Origin: Helicovermis profundi
Lineage (GTDB): Bacteria; Bacillota; Clostridia; Peptostreptococcales; Acidaminobacteraceae
Assembly: GCF_033097505.1 (NCBI RefSeq)
Contig: NZ_AP028654.1
Span: 2,004,001 to 2,068,000, forward strand
DNA length: 64,000 nt
Direction of reading: 5' to 3'
A program made the position numbers and the translations under genes. Shown one piece after another: positions 17,700 through 27,997 of this stretch (position 1 is its first letter; the number at the start of each line of letters is the position of its first letter). Below the pieces are notes generated by a model that ran no database searches, was not told where the DNA came from, and was given only the letters and a program-made list of their open reading frames with translations.

Positions 17700-18377
17700 C
17701 TACACCCTATCTGTAGAATAAATAACTAAAACTTTACCACCATATACATTTAAATAAGGAGTTTTACTCGCTTTTTCATTACTAATCATAAGAGTTGAAC
17801 CAAATTTTATATTTTTTTTAGATAAGTCATATTTCATACCACTAATTTCAATTTTTTCAATATAAGTCGAAATCGGAATAATAGATAAAAATTCATTTTC
17901 TTGGAATTTCAAATTAATTTTATTACTTGATAAACACTCAATTCTATTATTAGAATCAATAATATATCCTTTGCCACCACTATTTTCAATAAAATCAAGC
18001 AAAAAAATATTTGCTAATGTATGATCTAGCCTTTCTCCAGTACACCCAACTAGGTATAATTTTTCAGCTCCTAAGTCTAGTGCTTTCCTTATAGCAAGTT
18101 CTGTATCAGTGAAATCTTTTTTACTATTATATCTAATAACGTCAGCGCCACTATACTTTTCAAAGATACTTTCATCATCATTTATCGAATCAAAATCACC
18201 TAAAATAATATTTGGTATCAAACCTAATTTATCCATATGAAAAATGCCGCCATCAACTGATATAACAAAAGCATTTTTAACATCCATATAGTTACTAATT
18301 TTTTTACTTACACTTAAGTAATTACCTATTACACCATTTGCTACAATTATAGCTTCCTTTACGTTTCTATAGCACAT
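17700..18377 (-). CDS. thiN: Thiamine pyrophosphokinase
   Basis: This enzyme makes thiamine pyrophosphate from thiamine and ATP. The 225-residue length fits. An Asp-rich N-terminal domain has [28 protein letters not shown] with the catalytic DGG and GDFDS motifs, followed by [10 protein letters not shown] and [17 protein letters not shown]. The C-terminal half is the thiamine-binding beta domain. The ATG overlaps the rpe end by 11 bases and lacks a clear ribosome binding site, so it probably depends on translation of rpe. Confidence 0.95.
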   Translation of the reverse strand: MCYRNVKEAIIVANGVIGNYLSVSKKISNYMDVKNAFVISVDGGIFHMDKLGLIPNIILGDFDSINDDESIFEKYSGADVIRYNSKKDFTDTELAIRKALDLGAEKLYLVGCTGERLDHTLANIFLLDFIENSGGKGYIIDSNNRIECLSSNKINLKFQENEFLSIIPISTYIEKIEISGMKYDLSKKNIKFGSTLMISNEKASKTPYLNVYGGKVLVIYSTDRV

Positions 18378-19020
18378 TTTTTCTAAATTCCATTACTCTT
18401 TCATTAATATTCTCAGCTTTAAAAATTGCAGAACCTGCAACGATTACATTGGCTCCAGAATCTACTACCATTTTCACATTTGAAGGGTTAATACCACCAT
18501 CAACCTCAATATCAATATCTAAATTCTCTCTAGTAATTAATGTTCTTACTTTTTTTATCTTCTCAAAAGTTGACTCTATAAAACTTTGACCACCAAAACC
18601 TGGGTTTACTGACATTAATAGAACCATATCAAGTTCAGGTAAAATTTCCTCAATCGTAAATACTGATGTAGCAGGATTTAATGAAACTCCAGCTTTTATA
18701 CCATAACTTTTGATCTTTTGAATTGTTCTATGAAGATGAGTACATGTTTCAACATGTACTGTTATAATATCTGCCCCTGCTTTTACAAATTCCTCTATAT
18801 AATTATCAGGGTTTTCTATCATCAAGTGTACATCAAATACTAATTTTGTTTTCCCTTTTAATGCATTCATAACAATAGGTCCAAATGATATATTTGGAAC
18901 AAAATGACCATCCATAATATCAATATGAAGATACTCTACACCTGCATTTTCAACCTTTTTTACATCATCAAGTAAATTTGCAAAATCTGCAGATAATATT
19001 GAAGGTGCTAATTTTACCAT
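18367..19020 (-). CDS. rpe: Ribulose-phosphate 3-epimerase
   Basis: Rpe interconverts ribulose 5-phosphate and xylulose 5-phosphate in the pentose phosphate pathway. The 217-residue TIM barrel shows [13 protein letters not shown] at the N-terminus, the metal-binding [42 protein letters not shown], and [10 protein letters not shown]. The ATG has a clear AGGAGG site and overlaps the rsgA stop by 7 bases. Confidence 0.98.
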   Translation of the reverse strand: MVKLAPSILSADFANLLDDVKKVENAGVEYLHIDIMDGHFVPNISFGPIVMNALKGKTKLVFDVHLMIENPDNYIEEFVKAGADIITVHVETCTHLHRTIQKIKSYGIKAGVSLNPATSVFTIEEILPELDMVLLMSVNPGFGGQSFIESTFEKIKKVRTLITRENLDIDIEVDGGINPSNVKMVVDSGANVIVAGSAIFKAENINERVMEFRKNVL

Positions 19021-19904
19021 TTTTTGTGCCTCCTATTTTCTTTTATCTCATTCAATAAATATAAATATGACTCATATCTACTTTTAGATATTAATCCATT
19101 CTCAACTCCTAATTTAACACCACATTTAGGCTCTTTTTCATGATAACAATCAGAAAACTTACACTGTATTTTATCATTTTTAAATTCTGGAAAAAACTCT
19201 TTTAATTCGCTCATTTCAATAGAAGTAATATCTAAAGAAGTAAATCCTGGCGTATCAACAACAAAACCACCAAAATCTAATTCTATAAGTTCACTATGTC
19301 TTGTAGTATGCTTTCCTCTTTTAATTTTTTTGCTAACTAGGCCAGTCTTTAAATGTAAGTCTCTTTGAATTACATTTAGTATCGATGATTTTCCAACACC
19401 CGAAGGTCCTGCTAATACTGATACTTTATTATCTAGTACTTCTTTTAATTCATCAAGTCCTGAATTATCATAGGCACTTGTAGAAATAATTCTATAACCT
19501 GTACTTTTGTAAATATCATAGAATTCCTTATATATTCCTTCAGAGTCTAAATCACATTTATTAAAGCAAATAACTAAATCAAGTCCTGATTTCTCAATTA
19601 AAACTGTAAGCTTGTCTATCATAATTTTATGGGGTTCAGGATTTTTTAAAGCAATAACCACAACTGCTTGATCAACATTTGCAACTCTTGGTCTAATCAT
19701 TTCAACATTTCTAGGCATAATTTTCTCTATAATAGCAGTTTTTTCTTCTAGGCTATTAATTGAAATTATAACGTTATCACCAACTAAAGGAATAATTTTA
19801 TCCTTTTTAAAAATTCCTCTAGCTTTACATTCAAAAACAACATTATCCGCCTTAACATAATAGAATCCTGCAATACCTTTTATTATTCTTCCTTTATGCT
19901 CCAT
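19014..19904 (-). CDS. rsgA: Small ribosomal subunit biogenesis GTPase RsgA
   Basis: RsgA is a circularly permuted GTPase that helps 30S subunit maturation. An N-terminal OB fold is followed by G4-like FNKCDLD before G1 [10 protein letters not shown], then VDTPGF (G3), the order expected of a permuted GTPase. The C-terminal zinc motif [17 protein letters not shown] is intact. The ATG at 19904 follows a GGGGG site; the in-frame TTG at 19916 is part of that site. It sits directly after prkC, as in most Firmicutes. Confidence 0.97.
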   Translation of the reverse strand: MEHKGRIIKGIAGFYYVKADNVVFECKARGIFKKDKIIPLVGDNVIISINSLEEKTAIIEKIMPRNVEMIRPRVANVDQAVVVIALKNPEPHKIMIDKLTVLIEKSGLDLVICFNKCDLDSEGIYKEFYDIYKSTGYRIISTSAYDNSGLDELKEVLDNKVSVLAGPSGVGKSSILNVIQRDLHLKTGLVSKKIKRGKHTTRHSELIELDFGGFVVDTPGFTSLDITSIEMSELKEFFPEFKNDKIQCKFSDCYHEKEPKCGVKLGVENGLISKSRYESYLYLLNEIKENRRHKKW

Positions 19905-19916
19905 TAAATCCCCCAA

Positions 19917-21911
19917 CTAAAAAGTTTCATCTTTTGTATATACAAGCTGATCATCAAAATAGAATTTCAAAATTGCTTCTCCTTTTCCTCTAATGACAAT
20001 TCTTAAGCTATCTTCAGTTTTAAAATGTTTTTTTTCATAAACGATTGTTTCAACATTATCTTGCAGCATGACAACTTTAACAACTTTGCTTTCAGTTTCT
20101 ATGTTAAATGGAATAATATATGTTTTATCTTTATATCCTACTAAGCTTGGAGTTGTTTGCTCTGGAGTATCATTTCCATCTGTAGCTGTAGTATCAGTAT
20201 TATCTATAGCTGTACTGAGTGGATCCTTTCCTTTGGAAACTATTAATTCAATAGAAGACCCACTTTTTATTTCAGATCCCGTTTTAATTCCTTGTATCAT
20301 TATTTGACCTTCATTGTAGTCATCGCTATAATTATAAGTTATTTTATTTATACTAATAGCTAAGGGCTTAAGTTGTTCTTTTGCTTCTTCCAAAGTTTTA
20401 CCGACTAAACTTGGCATAATCATTGTTTCTATTTTTACACCTTGACTTACTTTAAGGTCAATTATCGCTTTTTCTTTTACTTGCTTTCCTGCAGCTATTG
20501 ATTGCGAAACAACATAGCCTTTTGGAAGATCGTTATCAACATATTCAACATCACCCAAGGTCAATTTGCTGTTCTCAAGAACTACTTGTGCTTCAACATA
20601 TTTTTTTTGAACGACATTTGGCACATTTACCATTACTGATCCTTTACTAACTTCTATATCAATTGTAAAGCCCTCTTTTAACTTTGTACCTTCAGGATAT
20701 GACTGTGAAATAATATTATCTTTATCTACTAAATCATTATATTTATATTCAGAAACTTCAACATTGAATCCCGCATCCTGAAGTTTCTTTGTACCATCAT
20801 TGAATTCTAAATTAACAACCATAGGTACTGTAATTGTTTTATTCATAAACATAGAAGTAATAGGTTTAAAAAATACAACCGTAAATAAAACTAAAGTCAG
20901 AATTAATGCAACTAAAACTGTTATCATAACTGATATTACGCTTTTTCTTTCACTTTTTTTACCATTTGATTTTTTTTGTTTTTTAACTTTCTTTTCTTTT
21001 TTTTCCATAAACTCTCCAAGATTTGGCATTACCATAGTAGGCGAATCTTCAGCAGAAATATATAATGGAACATTCACTTCTGGATTTTCAATTACTTTAT
21101 CTAAATCTTCTATTAGCTCACTTGCAGATTGATACCTATCATCTGGTTTTTTCATTAACGCTTTTAATATTATACTTTCAAGACCTTTATTTATTCCACT
21201 ATTATAGCTAGACGGAATCAAAACATCTTCCTTTAAATGCTTCAAAGCTACTGATATAGGCGAATCTCCGTCAAACGGAACTTTTTTTGTAGCTAATTCA
21301 TACATAAGCACTCCAAGAGAATAAATATCACTTCTTTCGTCAACAAATCCCCCGCGCGCTTGTTCTGGAGACGTATAATGCACAGAACCAACAATCTCAT
21401 TGCTACTTACAATAGTAGACGAAGTAATAGCTCTTGCTATACCGAAATCTCCAATTTTAATCCTATTATCATCCGATATAATAATGTTATGAGGTTTTAT
21501 ATCCCTATGAATAATGTGATTTACATGTGCATGTTCTAATGCTTGAGAGATTTGTTTAGAAATATTAAGGATATCATAATTTGATACAAATCCTTCTTTT
21601 TCTTTAATATATTTCTTTAAAGTTATACCATCTACAAGTTCCATAACGATATATCTTATATTCTCATCTTTGCCTACATCAAAAATATTAATAATCGATG
21701 GATGAGACAAGCTTGCTGCTGCTTGTGATTCCTTTTCAAATTTTTCAACAAAATCGTCTTCAATTGCAAATTCAGGTCTAAGTACTTTTACTGCAACATA
21801 TCTATTAAGGAGTTGACAACGAGCTTTATAAACTAACGCCATACCACCTTCTCCGATTTTCTCAATTACTTCATACCTGTTTCCTAAAACTTTTCCAATA
21901 AGTTTATCCAT
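19917..21911 (-). CDS. prkC: PASTA-domain Ser/Thr protein kinase
   Basis: The 664-residue kinase has an N-terminal catalytic domain (about residues 10-275) with the P-loop GEGGMALVY, Lys42, HRD at 135-137 in HRDIKPHN, and DFG at 155-157. A basic linker rich in Lys leads to one membrane helix at about 325-348. Three extracellular PASTA domains follow (about 358-563), then an extra C-terminal domain of about 100 residues after a Thr-rich linker. PASTA domains bind peptidoglycan fragments and beta-lactams. It is paired with the phosphatase gene just upstream, which should reverse its phosphorylations. The C-terminal extra domain is also seen in some other Firmicutes kinases, and its role is unclear. 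Confidence 0.96.
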   Translation of the reverse strand: MDKLIGKVLGNRYEVIEKIGEGGMALVYKARCQLLNRYVAVKVLRPEFAIEDDFVEKFEKESQAAASLSHPSIINIFDVGKDENIRYIVMELVDGITLKKYIKEKEGFVSNYDILNISKQISQALEHAHVNHIIHRDIKPHNIIISDDNRIKIGDFGIARAITSSTIVSSNEIVGSVHYTSPEQARGGFVDERSDIYSLGVLMYELATKKVPFDGDSPISVALKHLKEDVLIPSSYNSGINKGLESIILKALMKKPDDRYQSASELIEDLDKVIENPEVNVPLYISAEDSPTMVMPNLGEFMEKKEKKVKKQKKSNGKKSERKSVISVMITVLVALILTLVLFTVVFFKPITSMFMNKTITVPMVVNLEFNDGTKKLQDAGFNVEVSEYKYNDLVDKDNIISQSYPEGTKLKEGFTIDIEVSKGSVMVNVPNVVQKKYVEAQVVLENSKLTLGDVEYVDNDLPKGYVVSQSIAAGKQVKEKAIIDLKVSQGVKIETMIMPSLVGKTLEEAKEQLKPLAISINKITYNYSDDYNEGQIMIQGIKTGSEIKSGSSIELIVSKGKDPLSTAIDNTDTTATDGNDTPEQTTPSLVGYKDKTYIIPFNIETESKVVKVVMLQDNVETIVYEKKHFKTEDSLRIVIRGKGEAILKFYFDDQLVYTKDETF

Positions 21912-21927
21912 TTTTGTCTCCTACTCA

Positions 21928-22644
21928 CTAAATGCTAAGAAGTAAAACAGTAATATTGTCACTACCACCATTTTCATTAGCCAATTTTATCAATTTTTCA
22001 CTCATAATATTTATATTTTCATTTTCTTTTACAATTTCTTTTAATTCTGATTTTGATACATTATCTGATAATCCATCTGTACAAAAAATATATATATCTC
22101 CATCTTCAACTTCGTATTCAAATATATCAGAATCAACTTTAAAAGACGTTCCAATCGCTTTAGTAATTATATTTTTATTTGGATAATTTTTTGCTTCTTC
22201 TTCTGTAAGTGTTCCGTTATTAAGTAGTTCATTTACTAAAGTATGATCTTTAGTAATTTGAGTAATAGAATCACCTCTTAATAAGTATATTCTGCTATCA
22301 CCAACATGACCAACATAAAGAATATTATTTATAAGAATACCCATTGAAATGGTTGTTCCCATTCCGTCACATTCTTCTTTTTCATTTGACATATTGTAAA
22401 CAACATTATTGGCATGTTTTATTGATTCGCTTATAAGTAATGGAATTTTACTTTCATAAAAATTATATTTTGATTCAATATATTCACTAATCAATTGAGT
22501 TGTTAATGAACTTGCAACTTCACCAGCTTTATGTCCACCAATTCCATCAGCAACAATAAAAATATTATTTTTTTCATCAATATAATAATAATCTTCATTG
22601 TTATTTCTTATTTTACCCTTATCTGTTTTTGCAGCAGTTTTCAT
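21928..22644 (-). CDS. prpC: PP2C-family protein phosphatase
   Basis: PrpC removes phosphates from targets of the PrkC kinase. The 238-residue product, from an ATG at 22644 with a GAGGTG site, has the Mn/Mg-binding PP2C motifs: KGKIRNNNEDYYY, FIVADGIGGHKAGEVAS, GMGTTIS, GHVGDSRIYLLR, FCTDGLSDNVS, and GGSDNITVLLL. A longer frame to 22677 overlaps rsmB and lacks support. It precedes prkC by 16 bases. Confidence 0.97.
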   Translation of the reverse strand: MKTAAKTDKGKIRNNNEDYYYIDEKNNIFIVADGIGGHKAGEVASSLTTQLISEYIESKYNFYESKIPLLISESIKHANNVVYNMSNEKEECDGMGTTISMGILINNILYVGHVGDSRIYLLRGDSITQITKDHTLVNELLNNGTLTEEEAKNYPNKNIITKAIGTSFKVDSDIFEYEVEDGDIYIFCTDGLSDNVSKSELKEIVKENENINIMSEKLIKLANENGGSDNITVLLLSI

Positions 22645-22655
22645 AATTACACCTC

Positions 22656-23978
22656 TTAGAGTTTTTTTAACATACACATAAAGAATCCATCCGTTTCTTC
22701 AACATTTGGAAATAAATATATCCATTCTTTATTTCCCTTATTTAAATAATTTGTACTTATTAATTCAAAATCATTATGATTTTCTAAAAAGTTCTTTATA
22801 ACCATCTCATTTTCCTTTTTATCAATAGAACAAGTACTATACATAAGTGTTCCACCTTTTTTCAAATACTTTGAATTGGTATCTAATAGTTCACTTTGGA
22901 GCTTTGATAAATCTATAATATCTTTTTCTGTTTTCAAATATTTAATCTCTGGCTTTCTTCTAATTATTCCAATTCCAGAGCATGGAGCATCAAGAAGAAT
23001 TTTATCAAACTTATTAGCATCTTCTTTTCGAAAAATTCTACCATCAACGCTTTCAGTTTTTACATTAGTAAGGCCAAGTTTTTCGCAATTTTTTCTTATT
23101 AAATCAATTTTATGGCCATATATATCTCTCGCAATAATACTACCTTTATTGTTCATAATTTGGCCTAAAAAAGTTGTTTTTCCACCGGGAGCACTACAAA
23201 CATCCAAAACAATATCACTTTCAAGAGGATTAAGTAATTTAGCAATTAACATTGATCCCACATCTTGAACAATAAATTCACCATTTTTAAATTCATCACT
23301 ATCTATAATCGATTTCGTTCCAGAAGATATTATTAATGCCTCATCTAAATATTCGCTTTCCTTCACCATAAAACCTTTAGATATAAGTTTTTTTACTAAT
23401 TTATTCTTCGAAATTTTAATTGTGTTTACTCGAACCGAGATATCCGGCTTCTTATTATTAGATTCTAGCAATTTTTCTGTGAACTCTTCACCATAATCCT
23501 CTATCCAATTTTTTACAAGCCACTTACTATGCGAATATTTTATCGAAAAATAATTAATAATATCTTCATTTCTATTCGGAAGTGGTAGATTATTTTTATT
23601 TATCGATATTTGTCTCAATATCGCATTTACAAACCCTGATGACCTAAAATTAATTTTTTTTGTGATTTTTACAGCTTCATTTACTGCTGCTGAATCTGGA
23701 ACTCTATCTAAAAAAATAATTTGATATGCTCCGATTCTCAAGTTATTTAACACTGAATTGTGAATTTTTTTTAGTCTAATACTTGAATATTTTCTAATAA
23801 TATAATCTAATAATAACCTATTTTCTATTACTCCATAAACTAGATTGCTTATAAAACGTTTATCTTGATATGAGTAATCTTGATTATTATTTAATTTGTT
23901 TAATAATAAATTTGAATATCCTTTTGTTTCATCAAACGTTTCTAATATAAAGAGAGCTTGTTTTCTTGGATTATGCAT
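22656..23978 (-). CDS. rsmB: 16S rRNA (cytosine967-C5)-methyltransferase
   Basis: RsmB methylates C967 of 16S rRNA. The 440-residue product has an N-terminal NusB-like domain (residues 1-140, with VNAILRQI at its end) and a C-terminal Rossmann domain with VCSAPGGKTTFLGQ, the catalytic-Cys motif LLDAPCSGIGI, and YSTCSIDKKENE. In Bacillus the next gene would be rlmN; here prpC follows directly. Confidence 0.96.
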   Translation of the reverse strand: MHNPRKQALFILETFDETKGYSNLLLNKLNNNQDYSYQDKRFISNLVYGVIENRLLLDYIIRKYSSIRLKKIHNSVLNNLRIGAYQIIFLDRVPDSAAVNEAVKITKKINFRSSGFVNAILRQISINKNNLPLPNRNEDIINYFSIKYSHSKWLVKNWIEDYGEEFTEKLLESNNKKPDISVRVNTIKISKNKLVKKLISKGFMVKESEYLDEALIISSGTKSIIDSDEFKNGEFIVQDVGSMLIAKLLNPLESDIVLDVCSAPGGKTTFLGQIMNNKGSIIARDIYGHKIDLIRKNCEKLGLTNVKTESVDGRIFRKEDANKFDKILLDAPCSGIGIIRRKPEIKYLKTEKDIIDLSKLQSELLDTNSKYLKKGGTLMYSTCSIDKKENEMVIKNFLENHNDFELISTNYLNKGNKEWIYLFPNVEETDGFFMCMLKKL

Positions 23979-24117
23979 ATTTTCTCCTATTTAATCAAAT
24001 ATATTTTTGTTAATTGAAATTTTTAAAATGATATCTTAACAAGTTTAGCAAACACACGAAAATTGAAAAAGATTCAATCTATTAAATCCTTTCCAATATT
24101 CTTATATTTACAAATTA

Positions 24118-25035
24118 TTATTCAAATTTTGAATTTTGATCAATATTATGCCCTAAAATGTATTGTGAAATATGCATTTTTTTACTTTTAAAAAACTGAA
24201 TATCTTTTAATTTAATTACAAAGTCTTTTGTATTAACAAATAAACCATCTTTATTTACCATATTGATAGTACCTGGCTTATTGTTTGATTTTTCATCAGT
24301 TAATTCACCACTAAAAAATTTAACCGTTTCACCATTATATTTACACCATGCAAGAGGCCATGGATTAAGCCCATTAATAAATCTTAGTATTTCAAATGCA
24401 TTTTTATTCCAATCAATTTTAGCCATTTTCTTATTTAACAAAGGTGCATAAGAATTTTCCCCAGTTTGCTTAATTCTTTTAATGTTTTCAATGTTATTTA
24501 AAGTATCTATCAAAAGTTTCGAACCCATGTTCATTAAGATATCATGCAATTCACCAGCTGACATATCCTCTGTAATATCAGTAGTCCTTTTAAGTAAAAT
24601 ATCTCCCGTATCAAGGCCTTCATCCATTAACATTGTAGTTATACCTGTAATTTTTTCGCCTTTAACAATAGACCAGTGAATTGGTGAAGCACCTCTATAT
24701 TTAGGTAGCAAAGAAGCGTGTACATTTATACACCCATATTTAGGTATTTCTAATATTTCTTTAGAAAGTATTTGACCATATGCAACAACAATTATTACAT
24801 CTGGATTTAGTTCATTTATAATATCGTAATTTTCTTTAGTTTTTAATTTTTCTGGTTGATAAACTTCTAAATTGTTTTTTAATGCACAGTCTTTGACAGG
24901 AGGAAATGCTATTTTTTTACCTCTACCTTTTGGTCTGTCTGGTTGTGTGAAAACAGCTAAAACTTCGTGTTCATTAACACATGCTTCAAGACATGGAACA
25001 GAGAATTCTGGTGTACCCATAAATACAATTTTCAT
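24118..25035 (-). CDS. fmt: Methionyl-tRNA formyltransferase
   Basis: Fmt formylates initiator Met-tRNA with 10-formyl-tetrahydrofolate. The 305-residue product starts MKIVFMGTPEFSVPCLEA, has the catalytic block NVHASLLPKYRGASPIHW, and DEGLDTGDILL. The C-terminal OB-like tRNA-binding domain starts near residue 205. It begins one base after def, the usual def-fmt pairing. Confidence 0.98.
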   Translation of the reverse strand: MKIVFMGTPEFSVPCLEACVNEHEVLAVFTQPDRPKGRGKKIAFPPVKDCALKNNLEVYQPEKLKTKENYDIINELNPDVIIVVAYGQILSKEILEIPKYGCINVHASLLPKYRGASPIHWSIVKGEKITGITTMLMDEGLDTGDILLKRTTDITEDMSAGELHDILMNMGSKLLIDTLNNIENIKRIKQTGENSYAPLLNKKMAKIDWNKNAFEILRFINGLNPWPLAWCKYNGETVKFFSGELTDEKSNNKPGTINMVNKDGLFVNTKDFVIKLKDIQFFKSKKMHISQYILGHNIDQNSKFE

Positions 25036-25036
25036 A

Positions 25037-25492
25037 TTATTCCTCTCTTATAGTCGCTTTGTCAGTAAAAAGTATACCATCCAAATGATCAATTTCATGA
25101 CAAAATGCTCTTGCAAGCAAACCTTCAGCCTCATATTCTTTATACTCACCTTTTTTATCAAGTCCTTTTACTTTTACATTCATAGGTCTTGATACAGTTC
25201 CAGAAACACCTGGAACAGACAAACATCCTTCCATCTCAAATTGGTGACCGCTTTGCTCAATAATTTCAGGATTAATTAATATTTTTACACCTGTATCATC
25301 ATACAAATCTATAACAATAATTCTTTTAAGAATACCAACTTGAGGTGCAGCAAGTCCTATTCCATCTGCATCATACATCGTTTCTATCATATCATCAATT
25401 AAATTAACTATTTTACTATCAACTTCTTTTACTTCTCTTGATTTCTTTCTTAAAACAGGATCTTCATCAATTCTAATAGTTCTACTTGCCAT
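25037..25492 (-). CDS. def: Peptide deformylase
   Basis: Def removes the formyl group from nascent proteins. The 151-residue product has all three family motifs: GIGLAAPQVG, EGCLSVPG with the metal Cys, and CHEIDHLDG with the HExxH zinc/iron site. The ATG at 25492 is used because an earlier in-frame ATG belongs to the GGAGGAG binding site. Confidence 0.98.
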   Translation of the reverse strand: MASRTIRIDEDPVLRKKSREVKEVDSKIVNLIDDMIETMYDADGIGLAAPQVGILKRIIVIDLYDDTGVKILINPEIIEQSGHQFEMEGCLSVPGVSGTVSRPMNVKVKGLDKKGEYKEYEAEGLLARAFCHEIDHLDGILFTDKATIREE

Positions 25493-25512
25493 TTTCTCCT
25501 CCATTATATATG

Positions 25513-27978
25513 CTAAATTAAACTTTTTGCGTCAATATCAATAATAAAATTAATATTATCATATTTACTTCTTATTTTTAAATTATAATTATTTTGCACT
25601 CTCCTAAGCACTGTTCTTAGAACCTTCATACTTTCTTTTTTATATTTTATTGTAATTTGATATCTATACTTCTTTTTTATTTTACTATAAACTGCGGGAT
25701 ATGGTCCATTAATCTCAATAAATTTTAATTTATTCTTAATAATACCCTCTTCAATTTGTTTTTTTATATTCTCCGAAATGTATATTACTTCATTTTCATT
25801 TTCACCATTAAATAAAATGCTACAAATCTTAAAATATGGCGGATAATTAAAAGCATTCCTTATGCTTAACTCTTCTTTATAAAAGCCTAAATAATTATGA
25901 TCTTTAACCATTTTTATAACAAAGTTTTCAGGATCATATGATTGAATAATAACTTGGCCTTTCTTTTTACCACGACCTGAACGTCCAGAAACTTGTGATA
26001 AAAGTTGAAAAGTATTCTCGTTAGCTGTAAAATCAGGAAAATTAAGTCCAGAATCTGCATTTACTATTCCAACTAATGTAACATTTTCAAAATCTAAGCC
26101 TTTAGAAACAATTTGAGTTCCAACTAAAATATCGACTTCTTTTTTCTCTACTTTACTAATTATTTTTTCCAAACTTCCTTTTCTTGAAGTAGTTGTACTA
26201 TCAAGTCTAATCGTTTTTGCATTTACAAATTCCGATTTAATAAGTTCTTCAAGTTTTTCTGTTCCCATTCCCATATATTTATAATATTTACTTCCACACG
26301 ATGGGCAATTATTACTTACAGAAACTTCATAATCACAATAACTACATTTTGCTTTATTAATACCTTTATAATAAGTAAGTGAAATTTCACAATTTGGACA
26401 TTTAAGTACAAATCCACATTCCCTACATGAAACATATGTCGAATGACCTTTTCTATTTAGCATAATAATAACTTGCTCATTTTTATTTAATCGGTCATTT
26501 ATACTTTTTTTTAATTCATAACTAAATACTGATCTATTACCGCTAATAAGTTCTTCTCTCATATCAATGATTTTGACTTTTGGCATCATAGCTTCACCAT
26601 GTCTTGAACTTATAGTATGAAGTTTAAAAATACCTGTAGACGCATTATACTCACTTTCAATTGAAGGTGTAGCAGAGCCAAATACAACAGGGCAATTTTC
26701 CTTAATTCCAAGATACAGCGCAACGTCTTTAGTATGATATTTTAAAGAAGACCCACTTTTATATGACATATCATGCTCTTCATCCAAAATAATAATACCA
26801 ATATTATTAAGCGGAGCAAAAATAGCAGATCTTGCTCCAATTACAATTTTTTTCATTCCTTTTTTTACATCATTCCATTGACTAAATCTTTCAATTGGAG
26901 TTAATTTCGAATGAAAAATTGCGATTTCATCACCAAAGTGATAATTAAATCTACTAACTAGTTGAGGAGTTAAAGAGATTTCAGGAACCATAATAAATGC
27001 CGACTTACCTTTTTCTACAACTCTTTTAACAAGTTCTATATAAACTTCTGTTTTTCCACTACCTGTAACACCACGAATTAGATGTGGAGAAAATTTTTCG
27101 AAATCTATATCTTTTTTTATAGAATTATATACAAGTTGCTGTTCCTCATTAAGTTCAGCTTTAAACTGCTTATTATTACTTACAAAAAGCTTTGGATTAA
27201 CACTTATATCAACTTCTTTCAAATCGATAAAGCCACTTTTTGAAAGAGTAACTATCTCTTTTTTTGTAGCATTAATTTCTTTTTTCAAATCTGTTAATAA
27301 TATTTCTTCATTTAAATAAACTATTTTTAGTATTTCAATTTTTTTTGGACTTCTTTTACCTAACCTACTTAATACTTTTTCTAATGTAGAATCTCTATTT
27401 TTTGTAATAAGTAAATCAGTTTTTGGTTTTATCAAACTAATCGGCTTATATATCTTTTTAATATAGTTTTGTTTAATTAAAGTTTGAATTTTACTCTTTA
27501 TATTAGTTCCAAAACAATTAAATAAATTTTCTTCTTTAATTAAATTAGTACTTATAAAATCAACAATTTCACGATTAGTATCAGTTAAAATAATATTATT
27601 AAGATCTATATCCTTACTAACTTTATAATAAACTTCAAATTTAATCTTATTTTTAGGTGGCGTTACTAAATTTAAAGCTTCAGAATACGTTGAAAGATAT
27701 CTTCTTCTAAGAAAAGATACCAAATTCAGTTGATTATTCGTCAAAACTTCATCTTCACCTAATACATCAATAATATCTTTAGTTTTTTCAAATTCAGATT
27801 GATTTTTTAACTTTATTACAAATCCTTCATGATGTTTGTTGCCACCTCCAAAAGGAACTATAAGTTTAGATCCAATATATACACTTTCGCTTAAAGATGA
27901 AGGGACTTTATAAGTAAATGTTTTATCTAAAACTTTTGTATATGTTGTAATCGCAACCTCAACAAATATATCATCCAC
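25513..27978 (-). CDS. priA: Primosomal protein N' (replication restart helicase)
   Basis: PriA recognises abandoned forks and reloads the replicative helicase. The 821-residue product has an N-terminal 3'-DNA-binding domain, Walker A GVTGSGKTEVY, DEEH in ILDEEHDMSYK, and a zinc-binding insertion with four CxxC-type pairs (CREC, CPNC, CSYC, CPSC). LLSQVSGRSGRGKKKG follows as the helicase C-terminal motif. Start is a GTG at 27978 with AGGAGG upstream. Confidence 0.97.
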   Translation of the reverse strand: MDDIFVEVAITTYTKVLDKTFTYKVPSSLSESVYIGSKLIVPFGGGNKHHEGFVIKLKNQSEFEKTKDIIDVLGEDEVLTNNQLNLVSFLRRRYLSTYSEALNLVTPPKNKIKFEVYYKVSKDIDLNNIILTDTNREIVDFISTNLIKEENLFNCFGTNIKSKIQTLIKQNYIKKIYKPISLIKPKTDLLITKNRDSTLEKVLSRLGKRSPKKIEILKIVYLNEEILLTDLKKEINATKKEIVTLSKSGFIDLKEVDISVNPKLFVSNNKQFKAELNEEQQLVYNSIKKDIDFEKFSPHLIRGVTGSGKTEVYIELVKRVVEKGKSAFIMVPEISLTPQLVSRFNYHFGDEIAIFHSKLTPIERFSQWNDVKKGMKKIVIGARSAIFAPLNNIGIIILDEEHDMSYKSGSSLKYHTKDVALYLGIKENCPVVFGSATPSIESEYNASTGIFKLHTISSRHGEAMMPKVKIIDMREELISGNRSVFSYELKKSINDRLNKNEQVIIMLNRKGHSTYVSCRECGFVLKCPNCEISLTYYKGINKAKCSYCDYEVSVSNNCPSCGSKYYKYMGMGTEKLEELIKSEFVNAKTIRLDSTTTSRKGSLEKIISKVEKKEVDILVGTQIVSKGLDFENVTLVGIVNADSGLNFPDFTANENTFQLLSQVSGRSGRGKKKGQVIIQSYDPENFVIKMVKDHNYLGFYKEELSIRNAFNYPPYFKICSILFNGENENEVIYISENIKKQIEEGIIKNKLKFIEINGPYPAVYSKIKKKYRYQITIKYKKESMKVLRTVLRRVQNNYNLKIRSKYDNINFIIDIDAKSLI

Positions 27979-27997
27979 TTACCTTCCTCCTAAAGAA

